Source: Paenibacillus turicensis (GTDB lineage Bacteria > Bacillota > Bacilli > Paenibacillales > Paenibacillaceae). Taken from it: a stretch of 64,000 nt of DNA. Numbering within the stretch: position 1 is the stretch's first letter; each line of letters starts with the position of its first letter. Of the stretch, positions 62,010 through 64,000 are shown piece by piece. Both the position numbers and the translations under genes were made by a program. The notes beneath the pieces were generated by a model, which saw only the letters and a list, made by a program, of their open reading frames with translations, had not been told where the DNA came from and made no database searches. The stretch lies in contig NZ_JAGGKG010000024.1 of assembly GCF_017873435.1 (NCBI RefSeq), forward strand, positions 1 through 64,000. Direction: 5' to 3'.

Positions 62010-63221
62010 TCATTTTATTGATGATTGTGGCTTCCGCAGTAGTGAGTATAGCAAAATGAGCGCGATTATCGCAGTAAATAGGATCAGCTGCCAATGTAAA
62101 ATCGGAATAAGCTGACTAATTGCAGGTAACGGGATACCTAAATAAGAAGTGATTGTCGCCTCATCTATTTGATAACTATAGGCGGAAATGGCTCCAGGAA
62201 CAATACTAGTTATTGGGCGCCATAGCAGTATGGTCAAAACCAAGCCGTAGCAGGCATGAAGTAAACGATGAACAAAGAAAAACTTGCCGATGGTGCCTGT
62301 TGATTTAAGTAATGCCTGTACTTGCAAATACGCACATAGCCCACTAAAGCCTAGCAGTGCACTTAGCCAAATTGATTTATGATATAACGAAATCGACTGT
62401 GTCACGATCGAAAAGGAACCTAGATGTACTTCTAGCAAGCTTGCAATCATTGGAGAGGGAACAAGCTGTTTAAGTGTGTCTGTGAGTACATAAATGATGA
62501 CAGAGAATATAAGTATATAGCCGCCGATCATCATTAAGGTTTGGACAGAGGTACCAACAGCGTCACCTAATAGCTTTCCGAAGCTACGACCATCTGCTTG
62601 ATGTGCCTCTTCCATGCTACGAATTGCAAGCCTGATGCGCGAGGGCTGCTTTTTGTGACTAGCTTTTATGTTAGATTGTACCACTGCTTTATCTTGCTCA
62701 ACTTGTTTTGTACGAAGTAAAGCATTTGTGCTCATACCTGATAGTAGTCCTGCAATCCAATGGATACCCAATAAAAATAATCCAAGCCAAGGTTGTTTAG
62801 CAAACCCTGCACCAATGACAATAATGATCAGCATTGGACTGCAAAAATGGGAGTAGCTTGCAATTTTTTCTGCGTCAGTAGAAGTAATTTGACCTTGACG
62901 TTGTAGCTTGGAGGCAGCATCAGCACCAGCGGGGAAGCCTGCCGTCATTCCGAGTGGAATAATAAAGCTGGCGATGCCAGGAAGCCCTAGCCATCTTTTG
63001 GTATAGGGCTCTACGAGTTTGCCGATTCCGTGTACAAATCCGCTAGCAATAAGGATATGGGAGAGGACTAAAAACGGAAGCAACCCAGGGAAAATAATTC
63101 GCCACCAAATTGCAAGTCCTTCCCCAGATGCCTTGAAAGCAGCCGAAGGGGAATAAATAATACTAAACACTAATAAAATAGCTCCAGTAGCTAGCAATAG
63201 GGTTGACCATTTTTGTTTCAT
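62010..63221 (-). CDS. ylbJ: YlbJ-like sporulation membrane protein
   Basis: 403 residues with about eight membrane helices; nucleoside-recognition (Gate) patterns WWRIIFPGLLPFLVLSHIL and PLGMTAGFPAGADAASKLQRQGQ match the YlbJ/SpoVV family, reported to import dipicolinic acid into the forespore. Position after coaD and before ylbL is as in Bacillus, but here it is on the opposite strand and ylbK is not between. Confidence 0.9.
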   Translation of the reverse strand: MKQKWSTLLLATGAILLVFSIIYSPSAAFKASGEGLAIWWRIIFPGLLPFLVLSHILIASGFVHGIGKLVEPYTKRWLGLPGIASFIIPLGMTAGFPAGADAASKLQRQGQITSTDAEKIASYSHFCSPMLIIIVIGAGFAKQPWLGLFLLGIHWIAGLLSGMSTNALLRTKQVEQDKAVVQSNIKASHKKQPSRIRLAIRSMEEAHQADGRSFGKLLGDAVGTSVQTLMMIGGYILIFSVIIYVLTDTLKQLVPSPMIASLLEVHLGSFSIVTQSISLYHKSIWLSALLGFSGLCAYLQVQALLKSTGTIGKFFFVHRLLHACYGLVLTILLWRPITSIVPGAISAYSYQIDEATITSYLGIPLPAISQLIPILHWQLILFTAIIALILLYSLLRKPQSSIK

Positions 63222-63380
63222 CGGAAATTCACCTCATATTTTGGTTGGCATATATGAATTTGCTTGTAGCAACGCAAGGTTATAATATAGATACAGTTAT
63301 ATGCCAAATGCCTTAGTACATGCTTATGCAGCTTGGTCTATGGACAGACCTTGAGGAATAGAAGGGAGACTTATAATCTC

Positions 63381-64000
63381 ATGAACAAATCAAAATCATT
63401 TATAGCAAAACCATTAGCAAGATTTGGGGTTTTTATTGTTGTGATCGCCATGCTGTCCTATGTCCTTATTGAGATTCCTATGCCATACATGATTAATAGT
63501 CCTGGCACAGCAGAAGAAATTAAACCGATGGTCTCGGTTGAAGGTGGGGATCAGCAGGAACAGGGAGCATTTATGCTGACGACAGTGTCTGTGAGTTATG
63601 CAAATATGATGATGTTAATGTTATCCTACTTAAACCCACATGCAGAAATTGTGCCTAAGGAGCCAGATCGGGATCGTCAGCAATATGAGGTACAGCAACG
63701 ATATTACATGAGCAATTCACAGTCAAACGCAATTATGGCTGCCTATACTAAGGCAGGTGTGAATTATCAAATTTTACCCCAATATGTATTTATTGTTGGA
63801 ATATCAAAGGATGTAAAGACAAAAGGCGATTTTGCCGCTGGAGATGTAATTAAAAAGGTGAACGGTACCGAAGTAAAAGGTTTTGAAGCTTTAACTAATG
63901 CGTTACATGGTAAAAAAGCAGGTGACATTGTTTCTGTGGAGATAGAAAGAGAAGGTAAGCCTATTGAACAGCAAGTGGAGCTTGTCCCTATACCCGATAA
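63381..64000 (+). CDS. ylbL: SepM/YlbL-family PDZ serine protease, cut by window end
   Basis: The first 206 codons are visible. N-terminal membrane helix (about 12-32, FGVFIVVIAMLSYVLIEI), PMPYMINSPGTAEEI typical of YlbL, extracytoplasmic region, and a PDZ domain starting FIVGISKDVKTKGDFAAGDVI with NGTEVKGFEALTNAL. The Lon-like Ser/Lys protease domain should follow beyond the window. GAAGGGAG precedes the ATG. Confidence 0.9.
   Translation, partial: MNKSKSFIAKPLARFGVFIVVIAMLSYVLIEIPMPYMINSPGTAEEIKPMVSVEGGDQQEQGAFMLTTVSVSYANMMMLMLSYLNPHAEIVPKEPDRDRQQYEVQQRYYMSNSQSNAIMAAYTKAGVNYQILPQYVFIVGISKDVKTKGDFAAGDVIKKVNGTEVKGFEALTNALHGKKAGDIVSVEIEREGKPIEQQVELVPIPD

Noticed and set aside
1-64000. CRISPR arrays, tRNA or rRNA genes, complete insertion sequences, prophage genes
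   Set aside because: No regularly spaced repeats, cloverleaf with CCA end, transposase or phage structural gene was seen in reading both strands.

Overview
The window comes from a low-GC, endospore-forming Gram-positive bacterium. The evidence is GerM-type and YlbJ sporulation proteins, S-layer-homology surface protein, a proline T-box, BlaI-type and Fur-type operators, strong AGGAGG ribosome sites and frequent TTG/GTG starts. The gene content and order (a short FtsH paralogue, 3-hydroxybutyryl-CoA dehydrogenase, ackA, asnS, dnaD; rsmD-coaD-ylbJ-ylbL) fit Paenibacillaceae, probably an AT-rich Brevibacillus. That genus call is an inference from sequence reading only.

Layout. 0.3-6.7 kb: a membrane protein and FtsH-like protease pair, then hbd-ackA, asnS, dnaD. 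7.0-9.9 kb: a methyltransferase, an orphan BlaI repressor with two operators, a small unknown protein and a RimK-like ligase that appears to start with CTG. 9.9-14.4 kb (minus strand): proB-proA-proC behind a T-box leader with a CCU (Pro) specifier, followed by an MtnB-like aldolase-fold gene. 14.4-19.9 kb: a LysR regulator, signal peptidase I, a Gfo/Idh oxidoreductase and leuCD; the same dyad lies in the lysR and leuC promoters. 20-26 kb: envelope genes (amidase, GerM-like lipoprotein, SLH protein), nth and a small unknown gene. 26.5-30.1 kb: a heterodimeric ABC exporter with one degenerate ATP site. 30.2-36.5 kb: purT, GNAT, a permuted-papain-fold protein, a CAP protein, an SGNH hydrolase and an ABC-2 exporter. 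36.5-41 kb: parE-parC. 41-56 kb: mostly single genes (MarR, two RNA-modification enzymes, Fur-box flavodoxin, GNATs, YlmA-like ATPase, SPFH protein, HD-GYP, NSS transporter, DUF2653, VOC, LURP-one-like, soluble chemoreceptor, phosphotransferase, cupin). 55.5-60.4 kb: three small minus-strand genes facing an ABC transporter plus two-component system that resembles antimicrobial-peptide self-protection or detoxification modules. 60.9-64 kb: rsmD, coaD, ylbJ and the start of ylbL.

The most unusual structure is a family of about 160-214 bp non-autonomous elements. Five copies share one terminal inverted repeat (GGCTC...AAATTAGTGGTTGAC) but fall into two classes with unrelated interiors. One copy has an exact 8-bp target duplication and sits between a Fur-box promoter and the ribosome site of a flavodoxin gene. 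Another lies between two convergent genes and encodes the last residues of one of them. No transposase for them is in the window. No tRNA, rRNA, CRISPR array or complete insertion sequence was seen.
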